Source: Streptomyces olivochromogenes
Lineage (GTDB): Bacteria > Actinomycetota > Actinomycetes > Streptomycetales > Streptomycetaceae
Length of the DNA stretch: 64,000 nucleotides
Direction: 5' to 3'
Assembly: GCF_001514115.1 (NCBI RefSeq)
Contig: NZ_KQ948456.1
Span: 279,018 to 343,017 of the forward strand
Below are positions 8,758 through 16,994 of this stretch, in pieces; the stretch's first letter is position 1, and every line of letters begins with the position of its first letter. Both the position numbers and the translations under genes were made by a program. The notes below the pieces were generated by a model. That model saw only the letters and a list, made by a program, of their open reading frames with translations, did no database searches and was not told the origin of the DNA.

Positions 8758-10185
8758 TTGACCAATGTGGCATCTAATGTTCATCCGGTGAAGCGCATAC
8801 TCCTGAGATCAGGGAAAAGCCCGTACGACGTCGTCCCTGTGGAGCAGGCCCTCCACCAGGACGTCATCGCCACCAACGCGGGAAACCTGATCTTCAGCGA
8901 CGCCGCGCACAAGATCCTCGAGACGCCTCGTGCCGAGGTCGTGTCGAACGGCATCCGTACCAACGTCGCCGCCGCGGGCCGCATCAACGAGGAGTACGAC
9001 GCCTTCGTCGTTCCGCTGGCCAACGCGTTCCGGCCCTCGTTCGAGCCCCAGCTCAGGCGGCTGACGCAGCTCATCAGCAAGTTGAGGATTCCGCTGGTCG
9101 TGCCGGGCATCGGCGCGCAGACCGGTCTGGACTACAACCCGGCCAGGCTGAAGCCCATGGAACCGGCCGTCCGGGAGTTCGTCACCGCCGTGCTCGAGCG
9201 CAGCGCGTCCATCGGGGTGCGCGGCGAGTTCACCGAGCGGTACCTGAAGGACATGGGCTTCCGTGACGTCGAGGTCATCGGCTGCCCTTCGATGTTCATG
9301 TACGGCAGGGAGCTCGACGTACGCAAGAACGCGCCCGCGCTCGGTCCCGAGTCCCGGGTCGCGATCAACGGCTCGCACAGTGCGGTGAAGTCGCAGGGCC
9401 TGGACGGGGTCATCCGCCGGGCGCACGCCCGCTACCCCCACCTGCGGTTCGTCGGACAGAACCTCAGCGACGCCCGCCAGCTGCACTGGCGCGACCTGTC
9501 GGATCCGAACGGTTCCGTCACCGCGATGCCCACGCACCCCGATCACCCGATGTACCGCGAGGACAAGGTCCGTGTGTACGTCGACCCCGTGACCTGGATC
9601 GACGACCTGCGGGACTTCGACTTCTCGTTCGGCTCCCGCATCCACGGCAATATCGCGGCGCTGCTGGCGGGTACGCCCGCCACCGTGCTGTGCGGCGACT
9701 CGCGCACCCTTGAGCTGTGCCGCTACTTCGGCATCCCGCACCGCAGGATCAACGCGCTGCCGCAGGACCTCGACCCGGCCGAGCTGTACGCGGAGGCGGA
9801 CTTCGGCGAGCTCACGGGCGGCCACCAGGAGCGCTTCGACCGCTTCATGGGCTTCCTGGAGCGCAACGGCCTGGAGAACACGTTCACGCACGGCGACGGG
9901 GGCGCGGCCCACGAGAAGCGGCTGCGCTCGCTCGCCTTCCCGGCCGGCATCCGTCCCTGGAACGACGCCGACGTCGCCTCGCTGACCAGCCGGTTCGGCT
10001 GGCTCCAGACCCGTATCGGCGAACTGTCCACGGACAACGCGAAGCTCAAGCGCGAACTCGACAAGGCCCGCAAGACCGCCGCGAAGCCGGCGGCCGCTGC
10101 GGCGCCGCAGCGCTCCGTCTACCGGATCGCCCGGCGAGCGGTGGGGCGCCCGCTGCGGAAGGCTCTGCAGGCGGGTCGCCAGTAG
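8758..10185 (+). CDS. Polysaccharide pyruvyl transferase family protein
   Basis: The fold resembles CsaB/WcaK-type pyruvyl transferases. It has an N-terminal Rossmann-like half, a central VVPGIGAQTG segment, SIGVRGEFTERYLKDMG, a second half with GSHSAVKSQG, and the family signature FSFGSRIHGNIAALLAGTP (His near residue 298). A C-terminal coiled coil (about 400-440) and a basic Ala/Arg tail follow. Known members add ketal pyruvate to wall or capsular sugars from phosphoenolpyruvate. TTG at 8758 is the longest start; GTG at 8788 is an alternative, and neither has a good ribosome site. It is the only plus-strand gene of the glycopolymer locus and may have its own promoter. Confidence 0.75.
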   Translation: MTNVASNVHPVKRILLRSGKSPYDVVPVEQALHQDVIATNAGNLIFSDAAHKILETPRAEVVSNGIRTNVAAAGRINEEYDAFVVPLANAFRPSFEPQLRRLTQLISKLRIPLVVPGIGAQTGLDYNPARLKPMEPAVREFVTAVLERSASIGVRGEFTERYLKDMGFRDVEVIGCPSMFMYGRELDVRKNAPALGPESRVAINGSHSAVKSQGLDGVIRRAHARYPHLRFVGQNLSDARQLHWRDLSDPNGSVTAMPTHPDHPMYREDKVRVYVDPVTWIDDLRDFDFSFGSRIHGNIAALLAGTPATVLCGDSRTLELCRYFGIPHRRINALPQDLDPAELYAEADFGELTGGHQERFDRFMGFLERNGLENTFTHGDGGAAHEKRLRSLAFPAGIRPWNDADVASLTSRFGWLQTRIGELSTDNAKLKRELDKARKTAAKPAAAAAPQRSVYRIARRAVGRPLRKALQAGRQ

Positions 10186-10301
10186 CCCTCACCGGGCGCT
10201 CCGCAGCCGGGGCGCCCGTAGCCTTCACCGAACGCCCGTTCCGTAGCCCTCCGGGCCGCGGAACGGGCCTCTTCGTGAGGCCGCTTCGTGAGGCCGCTTC
10301 G

Positions 10302-11507
10302 TCAGGCCGCGCGGCGCGGTCCGAGGATCTTGCGTGCCATCTTGCGGGCGGTGCGCATGCCCGGGAAGTGGGCGGCGGGGGGGAACTTGAAGCTCTCGAT
10401 GGTGACCGTCTCGCGGGAGGTCGGGACGAACCAGCCGTCCGGGAGCGGCGCCGCCTTGTCCCGGAAGTGCGGGTAGGCGAGGTAGGCCTTGCGGCTGCGC
10501 GGGTCCACGTGGAGGGTGGGCGCCTTCTTCTTCTTGATGAAGTCCAGGACGTCCACCAGCAGGTCGCCCCGGCCCTGACCAGCGAGGTTCACCCGGAGCC
10601 GCTCGTTGACCTTGAGGCGGTCGGCGACCCCCTCGGTCCAGTACGCGTCGATCAGCGGCTTGGCCAGCACGAGCTTGTTCTGTCTGACCTCCTCGTCGTC
10701 TCTGAGGAAGACGGGGCCGAACTGCGGCAGCAGCGTGACGAGGAAGGGGCGGACCATCAGGCCGTCGCGGCGCTTGCCCGCGGGCACGTGCTCGGCGATC
10801 AGGCCCATCAGGGCCCGGGCGGAGTCGAAGCGCAGGGTGTAGCTGCCGCTCTTGGTGACGTGCTTTCCGTCGTCGCGGCCGACGAGGTAGTAGCAGTCGT
10901 AGTCGGCGACCACGGAGACGCCGTCGGCGCGGAGGTAGGCCTCCATGGTGAAGAGGGCGTCCTCGCCGGTCTTCAGCGACTCGTCGAAGTGCATGTCGTG
11001 CCGGGTGAGCAGCTCGCGCCGGAAGAGCTTCTGCGCGCTGAGCGTGAACTTGATCTGCGAGGAGAAGACGTCCGTACGGGGCTGGTTCTTGCCCCACATC
11101 GACTTGGGGGCGTTGCGGTTGACGCCGATGACCTTGCCGAGCACGACGTCCGTGCCGTGCTCGTCGGCCATGGCGACCATGCGCTCCAGGGCCTCGGGGC
11201 CGAAGTAGTCGTCGGCGTCGAGGAAGAAGACGAAGCGGCCGCGGGCCTTGTCGAGGCCGACGTTGCGCGGGCCGCTGGGTCCGCCGGAGTTGGCCTGCCG
11301 GATCACCGTGACAGCCATGGCCGCACGCTCCGCGAACTCCTCGAGATACTCGCCGGTGCCGTCCTTCGACCCGTCGTCGACGGCGATGACCTCGATACGA
11401 GCGGGGTCGAGCGTCTGGGCCTCGACCGACTCCAGGCACTTGACCAGGTAGGGCATGGCCTCGTACGCCCCGATGATCACGCTCACATCAGGCTGCGTCA
11501 CGGTCAC
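10302..11507 (-). CDS. Family 2 glycosyltransferase
   Basis: This is a GT-A enzyme. VSVIIGAYEAMPYLVKCLES opens the fold, AVDDGSKDGT holds the nucleotide-binding Asp, and FFLDADDYFGPEALERM gives the DxD motif near residue 96. LKTGEDALFTMEAYLRADG is typical of TagE/EpsJ-like polymer transferases. A 200-residue C-terminal domain of unknown role follows. GTG at 11507 has GGAGAAA upstream. It probably adds sugars to the polymer made by the upstream TagF-like enzyme on the same strand, from which it is separated by a very strong terminator. Confidence 0.85.
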   Translation of the reverse strand: MTVTQPDVSVIIGAYEAMPYLVKCLESVEAQTLDPARIEVIAVDDGSKDGTGEYLEEFAERAAMAVTVIRQANSGGPSGPRNVGLDKARGRFVFFLDADDYFGPEALERMVAMADEHGTDVVLGKVIGVNRNAPKSMWGKNQPRTDVFSSQIKFTLSAQKLFRRELLTRHDMHFDESLKTGEDALFTMEAYLRADGVSVVADYDCYYLVGRDDGKHVTKSGSYTLRFDSARALMGLIAEHVPAGKRRDGLMVRPFLVTLLPQFGPVFLRDDEEVRQNKLVLAKPLIDAYWTEGVADRLKVNERLRVNLAGQGRGDLLVDVLDFIKKKKAPTLHVDPRSRKAYLAYPHFRDKAAPLPDGWFVPTSRETVTIESFKFPPAAHFPGMRTARKMARKILGPRRAA

Positions 11508-11644
11508 GTTTCTCCATTGTCATCCGAACATTTCCCCCGTATCAGCTCAAGGGCTACCTCAAAGACGGCTGAAAGGACGAAGAGGTTGCCTCACAGGACC
11601 CCAAATGTGATGCGGTTCACAGGTTTATGGGGAACGGGGAACGG

Positions 11645-11689
11645 GACAGGGCCCGGCCCCGAGGATGCTCCTCGGGGCCGGGCCCTGTC
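11645..11689 (-). terminator. Terminator hairpin after the TagF-like gene
   Basis: A perfect 21-bp stem (gacagggcccggccccgagg plus a) closes on a 3-nt loop. It begins about 20 nt past the stop codon of the TagF-like gene and upstream of the GT2 gene. There is no T-run, as is common in Streptomyces. Confidence 0.85.
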
Positions 11690-11710
11690 ACCGACTGCTC
11701 GGCGAGTGGA

Positions 11711-13813
11711 TCAGCCCTTGACGGCCGCGCCGCCCGTCTCGTCCGCCGAGGCCTTGCGCTGCCCGGGAACCCCGTTCGCGAGCTCCACGGCGGCGGCCGA
11801 CGCACCGGTCTCCTGGCCGAGGTTGCGCGCCCGGGACTTCTTCGCGAGGTCGCGCACCGCGGCGTTGAACTGGTCGATCGACGCCGGCTCGTCGGGGCCG
11901 AGCAGGTACTCCTTCAGCTCCCGGCGGTCGGCGGCGAGCGCGTCCGAGGACGGGTCGGTGACCTCGGCGAGCAACTCGCCCAGCTCGCTCGCCGAGTTCG
12001 ACAGGATCACGGCGGCACGCACCGCGGTGTTCTGCCGCTTGAACTCCTCGACGCCCAGCTCCGCGGAGTCCGTGACCGCGTACGGCTTGCCGCTCGCGAT
12101 GAAGTCGGAGACCACGGACGAGATGTCGGAGACCATCGCGTCGGAGACGTTGAAGCAGTCGTACAGGCGCGGCTCGGCGCCCGTGATGACCCGGTGCTCC
12201 CAGCTGCCGAACGAGCGCCAGTAGGCGTCGTTCCACTCGGTGCGCAGCCGGGCGACCTCGGCGTGCGCGGCCGTGTCGACCATGCCGTCGCGGGTGGCCT
12301 CGGCCTCGTCACCGCTCTCGGTGACACCGGTCAGCTTCTCGATGCGGGCCGCGATGCGGGCCAGCTCCGCCTTGGCCGCGGACTGGGCCGCCGCGTCGAC
12401 GGTGAAGCGCGGGTCGGCGGTGCGCTCGGCGGCCGCCTTCTCGACCAGCGCGACGATCTTCTCGTGCGCGCTCTTGGCCTGCGGGCTGCGGGTGCCGGTG
12501 AACGGGTGCGGCTTGTAGAGGACGCGGACGGGCTGCTCGGCCTTCAGCAGCGCGCGCACGATGTTGGCGCCCGCCAGCAGGATCGAGGTGTTGCCCGGGT
12601 TGTCGTCCCAGCCCTCCCAGGTGGGGGCGTACAGGATCGTGGGAACACGTCCCTCGGGCAGGCCCCGCCAGGTCTGGATCGGGGCGAGCTGCGGGCGGCC
12701 GACCTCCGCTATGTCGTCGTCGCGGACACCGACGTCGGCGATGGCGTAGCGGTCGCGGCCCGCGCGGCCTGCGGTCCACACCTCGTCGTACGCCTTGCTG
12801 AACGGGTTGACGCTGGCCAGCTTGTCGCTGTCGCCGTGGCCGATGAAGACGTGCTTCATGGTCGGGACGCGCAGCATGTGGATGTTCTTGCCGACGTTCG
12901 CCGCGTACAGCGCGACGCGCACCGTGGACAGGTCCATGTTCATCAGGTGCACCCCTCCGGGCACGCAGATGACCGGCACCGTGGTGGGCGCCATGCGCTC
13001 CAGGATGGCGCGCTCGCGCAGGATGATCAGCGGCCGGGTGTCCAGCTGCTCCATCGTCTCCAGCCACATGTTGACCTGGTACGCCGAGTCCTTGGAGCCC
13101 GAGAAGTACAGCACCGTCTCCGGGCGGTACTCGCGCAGCCATTCATCGACCGCCGCCAGGACCGTGTCCGCGTTCGGCGGGGTCTTCTTGCCGCGGATGT
13201 ACGGGACGAGCGCGACGACGTAGACGAACGCCAGCACCAGCGTGACCCCGATGCCCACGAAGCCGTACACGTTGCTGTCGGTGGCCCCGGCGAGCAGGAC
13301 ACCGGCGACGGCCACCAGGTCGAGGTGGAGCATCTTCTCGGCGGCCCGGTTGAGCAGGGCGCGCGGCGGTGCGTCCGGGATGCGGATGCGCGAGGCCAGG
13401 TCGACGTTGCGGGTGGCGACCGGCATCTTGCGGCGCAGCCGGATCAGGGTGATCAGCGCGCTGTGCGGGGCCTGGAAGCCGTAGAAGGCGAGGAAGCACG
13501 CGATCGCCGCGTAGAAGACCATGCTGTCGGACAGGTCCAGGCGCGCGAGCAGCAGGACCAGCAGCAGCTGTCGGATCAGGAATCTGATGGACAGACCGGC
13601 GCGCACCTTGCTGAGGCGGTTGACCAGATAGCTGCCGCGCCGGTGCAGATAGTGGTCCGCCAGGTACGTCACAGCGGCCGCGGCGGCGAAGGCACCGACG
13701 CTCGGGAGGAGCGCGGCCAGCATCAGGCAGGGGAAGCCCAGCATCATGAGGGCCGCCGCGGCCAGCTCGGCCGCACTGCCCACCCGGGCAACGCGTATAG
13801 CGGTGGATATCAC
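11711..13813 (-). CDS. TagF/TarL-like polyol-phosphate polymerase with N-terminal membrane domain
   Basis: The first 220 residues hold several hydrophobic helices. The rest is a CDP-glycerol/CDP-ribitol polyol-phosphotransferase domain. The two catalytic His motifs are present (FIGHGDSDK, His near residue 326; LYKPHP, His near 436), as is the SDISSVVSDF signature near 562. An insertion rich in Ala and Glu lies between the second His motif and this signature. I chose GTG at 13813 (AGCAGG seven bases upstream), because the longer TTG start adds 27 residues without coding bias. Substrate is inferred from the CDP-polyol synthesis gene immediately upstream. Confidence 0.8.
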   Translation of the reverse strand: MISTAIRVARVGSAAELAAAALMMLGFPCLMLAALLPSVGAFAAAAAVTYLADHYLHRRGSYLVNRLSKVRAGLSIRFLIRQLLLVLLLARLDLSDSMVFYAAIACFLAFYGFQAPHSALITLIRLRRKMPVATRNVDLASRIRIPDAPPRALLNRAAEKMLHLDLVAVAGVLLAGATDSNVYGFVGIGVTLVLAFVYVVALVPYIRGKKTPPNADTVLAAVDEWLREYRPETVLYFSGSKDSAYQVNMWLETMEQLDTRPLIILRERAILERMAPTTVPVICVPGGVHLMNMDLSTVRVALYAANVGKNIHMLRVPTMKHVFIGHGDSDKLASVNPFSKAYDEVWTAGRAGRDRYAIADVGVRDDDIAEVGRPQLAPIQTWRGLPEGRVPTILYAPTWEGWDDNPGNTSILLAGANIVRALLKAEQPVRVLYKPHPFTGTRSPQAKSAHEKIVALVEKAAAERTADPRFTVDAAAQSAAKAELARIAARIEKLTGVTESGDEAEATRDGMVDTAAHAEVARLRTEWNDAYWRSFGSWEHRVITGAEPRLYDCFNVSDAMVSDISSVVSDFIASGKPYAVTDSAELGVEEFKRQNTAVRAAVILSNSASELGELLAEVTDPSSDALAADRRELKEYLLGPDEPASIDQFNAAVRDLAKKSRARNLGQETGASAAAVELANGVPGQRKASADETGGAAVKG

Positions 13814-13985
13814 GGAGAAACCTGCTCTTGGGGTGTGTGCCGGTTTTGTTACTGCTTGATTAACGAAAAGGGCCTTGCGGGCGATCGCGGACAATCCGGG
13901 AATTTTACTGACTCAGGCCCCTGTGAATACGCGGCAAACGCGCAGACTCAGAGGCCTGAATTTCAAGAAAACTAATGGGTGTTAA

Positions 13986-15485
13986 TTATGCCACGCCGTC
14001 CTGACGGTCCAGCACGCTGGCCAGCGCCGCCTCGAATCCGGAGGCCAGTCCGGCGCCGGCGGTCGGGTCCTGCTGGCGTACGTCGATGACGTGACCGGTC
14101 ATTTCGGACAGGAGGACGTCGAGCGAGGTGCGCGCGACCGCCTCGGAGGAGAGCAGCGAGCCCGCGGGCTCCTGGCCGAAGGCCTTGGTGCGCATCGGGG
14201 TCGCGGTGCGCTCGGGGTTGATGCAGTTGACGCGGATGCCGTCGCCGGCCCACTCGTCGGACAGCGCCTGGGTGAGGTTCACCATGGCGGCCTTGGTGGA
14301 GGAGTAGAGGCTGTACTCGGCGCGACCGCGGGTGTAGCTGCTGGAGGTGTAGAGCAGCAGCTGGCCGTTGGTCTCGGCGAGGTACTTGTACGCGGAGCGG
14401 GCGATCTGCACCGGGGCCAGGTAGTTGACCTTCAGCGCTTCCTCGATCGTCGCGTTGTCCGTCTCCGCGAGCTTGCCTATGCGCAGCACCCCGGCGGTGT
14501 TGATGACGTAGTCGATGCGCCCGGTCTCGGCGTACGCCGTGGACAGCGCGTCGTCGACCTCCTCCGGGTTCTCGACGTGGGTGCCGGTGGTCGAGCGGCC
14601 GAGCGCGTAGGTCTTCGCGCCGTAGCCCTCGGCGAGTTCGGCTATGTCCTTGCCGATGCCGTACGAACCGCCGAAGACCACCACGGTCTTGCCGCTGAGC
14701 AGCTCGCGGTAGGCGGCCTCGTCGGCCTGCTCGGGGGCGGCGGTGGAGGCCAGCTGGAAGAGCTTGTCGGCGATGAAGACGTCGACGGGCTGGGTGACCT
14801 TCATGTTGTACTCGTCGCCCGCGACGACGTGGATCGGCACGTCCGGCAGGTACTTGAGCACGACCGAGCAGTCGTCGGTGGCCTGGAAGTTGGGGTCGCC
14901 GGCCGCGACCTCGTAGGCGCGGCGGATCGTGGACAGCTTGAACGCCTGGGGCGTCTGGCCGCGGCGCAGCCGGGAGCGGTCCGGGATCTCGGTGATGAAC
15001 TCGCCGTCCTCGCCGTGGGTGCGGGTCACGATGATCGTGTCCGCGGAGGGGATGGCGACGTCGACGGCCTGGTAACGCTCCAGGGCCGTGACGCAGTCGT
15101 CTATGACGCGCTCGGACAGCAGCGGGCGCACGGCGTCGTGGAAGAGGACGTTGGCGTCCTCACCCTCGGCCAGACCCTCGCCGAGCGCGGCGATCGCGCG
15201 CTCGGTGGTCTCGTTCCGCGTCGAGCCGCCCTCGATCACCTTGGTGACCTTCTTCAGCCCCGCCTTCGCGACGATCTTCTCGACGTCCGGCACATAGCCG
15301 GGAGCCATCAGCACGATGATGTCGTCGATCGACTCGGCCTGTTCGAAGGTGGTCAGCGTGTGTTCGATGACCGCCTTACCTGCGATCTTCAGCAGCTGCT
15401 TCGGAATCGACAGACCCACGCGCTGACCGGTGCCGCCGGCCAGGATCACTGCGGTGGTACGGGGCTTGGCAAAGTGCTCAGACAC
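13986..15485 (-). CDS. Bifunctional cytidylyltransferase / short-chain reductase (Bcs1-like CDP-ribitol synthesis)
   Basis: Residues 1-230 are an IspD/TarI-like cytidylyltransferase (AVILAGGTGQRVGLSIPKQL; FHDAVRPLLSE). Residues about 255-500 are a short-chain dehydrogenase (VVVFGGSYGIGKD; catalytic YSLYSSTK). In Haemophilus the same fusion reduces ribulose 5-phosphate and makes CDP-ribitol, so ribitol is the leading guess. A related CDP-polyol is possible. GTG at 15485 follows AGGTAGG. The upstream gap holds a 10-bp inverted repeat (15546-15601). The TagF-like polymerase follows 172 bases downstream. Confidence 0.8.
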   Translation of the reverse strand: MSEHFAKPRTTAVILAGGTGQRVGLSIPKQLLKIAGKAVIEHTLTTFEQAESIDDIIVLMAPGYVPDVEKIVAKAGLKKVTKVIEGGSTRNETTERAIAALGEGLAEGEDANVLFHDAVRPLLSERVIDDCVTALERYQAVDVAIPSADTIIVTRTHGEDGEFITEIPDRSRLRRGQTPQAFKLSTIRRAYEVAAGDPNFQATDDCSVVLKYLPDVPIHVVAGDEYNMKVTQPVDVFIADKLFQLASTAAPEQADEAAYRELLSGKTVVVFGGSYGIGKDIAELAEGYGAKTYALGRSTTGTHVENPEEVDDALSTAYAETGRIDYVINTAGVLRIGKLAETDNATIEEALKVNYLAPVQIARSAYKYLAETNGQLLLYTSSSYTRGRAEYSLYSSTKAAMVNLTQALSDEWAGDGIRVNCINPERTATPMRTKAFGQEPAGSLLSSEAVARTSLDVLLSEMTGHVIDVRQQDPTAGAGLASGFEAALASVLDRQDGVA

Positions 15486-15545
15486 AGGTGACCTACCTTG
15501 GGGCGACAGGGAACTTTCGGATGCTCCCACTTTCCGTTACTGCCA

Positions 15546-15601
15546 TGCAAGGTGAGCGCCCTCTGCTGCTTATGTGCGCGCAACCGGCTATTCACCTTGC
15601 A
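15546..15601. promoter_or_regulatory. Inverted repeat upstream of the CDP-polyol gene
   Basis: tgcaaggtga (15546-15555) and tcaccttgca (15592-15601) are perfect complements 36 bases apart, in the 193-base gap before the CDP-polyol gene. The spacing suits a dimeric regulator or a long stem. No factor is assigned. Confidence 0.4.
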
Positions 15602-15678
15602 GGCAGGTCTCTTCCGAGACCCCGAACCGTATTGTCCGGATTTGCTGTGAGTAACTGCACACGTTTTACGTACGCTCT

Positions 15679-16914
15679 TCACGCCCGCTTCAGACGCTTG
15701 AGGACCCGGTGACCGAGAACCCGGACGAGTTCCCTGGACGGGGTCTGGTGAACCGAGCGCACGGACACGGGGGGATACGCGGGAGTCGCGGCCGCCACCG
15801 CGAGCGCCCCGTACAGCGCGTGGGCCGCCACCTCGGGATCGATCCGCGGCGGCCCCGTCTCCTCGACGCTCGCGACGCTGGGTACGACGGACAGCAACGC
15901 CGGGTCACCGAGCACCCGTACGCCCATGGCGGCGATCCGCCCGGCCATCTCCGCGCCGATACCCGCGGCCGCCTCCAGCGCCCAGCGGGGCGTGATGATC
16001 CGCGCGTCGTCCGGGGCCGGGCGGCAGGCGTTCTTCATATGCATGACGGCGCCGCCACGCACCATCCTGGAATACACCTCGTCCGGCAGCCCATTGCCGC
16101 GGAACTCCCTATTGAGTTTCCGCAGCATTTCGGTCTCGGCGAGTGTGAGCGAGCGATTGGCCGTGTCCGGCACCGGCACCAGGAGACCGTCGGGCAGGCC
16201 GAGGAGGGATTCGAAGGTGCGCATCAGACCGTCGCGGTCGCGGTCGTCGACCACCACGACGGTGACGTTCTCGGCGCCGACGACCCGCACCCAGCGCTCG
16301 ACGAGCCGGTCGTGGCGGTGGCGACGCCAGAAGCTCGGATTGGGCTTCTCGTACGGGGCCTTGCGCAGCATGTGCTCGAGCCAGTCCTCGTAGCCCATGC
16401 GCAGACCGTTCTGCACGTACTGCTGCCACTGCGAGGGCATGATCCTCGCCAGCGGCCGCAGGGTGACCAGGACATGAACCCGGCTCTGGCCCCGCCCCTG
16501 GCCCCGGCCGAGGTCGTCGACGATCCGGGCGATGGCCTCGTCGTCGGGCGCGTCGGCGAAGAACTCGCTGCTGACCACCGAGGTGCGCCTGCCGGTGGCG
16601 TGCACCGCGTCGACGAGCCGCTGCCAGTGCCTCTCGGTGGGCCTGGCGTCGCCCATCATCCCGGGCCGGGCGCAGACCGCGAGGACGGCTTCCATCGGAT
16701 GTCTGCTGTGGGCCGGGAAGTCGACACCGTGCCCGGCCATCGCGTCCTTCGCCGCGAACAGGGCGCTCTGGATCGACGTGGTCCCGGTCTTGTGCGGGCC
16801 GATGTGCAGCAGCCGGGTGCCGCGGGGCAGTGGCGTGGGGGCGCTCTCCGGGGCGGTTGCGCCGGTCTCCGCCTCAGGGGCCGCCGAGTCGTGATGCGTA
16901 CAGTCGGTCTCCAT
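15679..16914 (-). CDS. Sulfotransferase family protein
   Basis: A PAPS 5'-phosphosulfate loop is visible near residue 38 (LLHIGPHKTGTTSIQSALF). A 3'-phosphate-type segment lies near 150 (VLVTLRPLARIMPSQWQQYV). Together they mark a cytosolic-type or membrane-associated sulfotransferase. The first 30 residues are low-complexity Glu/Pro/Ala. ATG 16914 is preferred over TTG 16920, but no good ribosome site is visible. Probable role: sulfating the envelope glycopolymer of this locus (inference from neighbours). Its upstream gap contains a phoD terminator and an 11-bp tandem repeat. Confidence 0.7.
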   Translation of the reverse strand: METDCTHHDSAAPEAETGATAPESAPTPLPRGTRLLHIGPHKTGTTSIQSALFAAKDAMAGHGVDFPAHSRHPMEAVLAVCARPGMMGDARPTERHWQRLVDAVHATGRRTSVVSSEFFADAPDDEAIARIVDDLGRGQGRGQSRVHVLVTLRPLARIMPSQWQQYVQNGLRMGYEDWLEHMLRKAPYEKPNPSFWRRHRHDRLVERWVRVVGAENVTVVVVDDRDRDGLMRTFESLLGLPDGLLVPVPDTANRSLTLAETEMLRKLNREFRGNGLPDEVYSRMVRGGAVMHMKNACRPAPDDARIITPRWALEAAAGIGAEMAGRIAAMGVRVLGDPALLSVVPSVASVEETGPPRIDPEVAAHALYGALAVAAATPAYPPVSVRSVHQTPSRELVRVLGHRVLKRLKRA

Positions 16915-16934
16915 GGTCAAGGGACGTTAAATCT

Positions 16935-16956
16935 CTCACCTGAGCCTTACCTGAGA
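16935..16956. promoter_or_regulatory. Two 11-bp direct repeats upstream of the sulfotransferase gene
   Basis: ctcacctgagc and cttacctgaga stand head to tail with 9 of 11 bases identical, just 5' of the sulfotransferase gene. The 11-bp phasing is that of PhoP-type direct repeat units, although the unit differs from GTTCACC. A tentative operator. Confidence 0.3.
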
Positions 16957-16960
16957 ATGC

Positions 16961-16984
16961 CCTGGGACTCACATGAGTCCCAGG
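16961..16984 (-). terminator. Terminator hairpin after phoD
   Basis: A perfect palindrome (cctgggactca, 2 nt, tgagtcccagg) begins about 10 bases past the phoD stop codon. It probably limits read-through into the sulfotransferase gene. Confidence 0.7.
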
Positions 16985-16994
16985 ACAACGCTGT

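Noticed and set aside
9717..12224. 835-residue plus-strand frame across several genes
   Set aside because: Arg/Ala/Gly-rich translation of the wrong strand. It crosses a terminator and two real genes.
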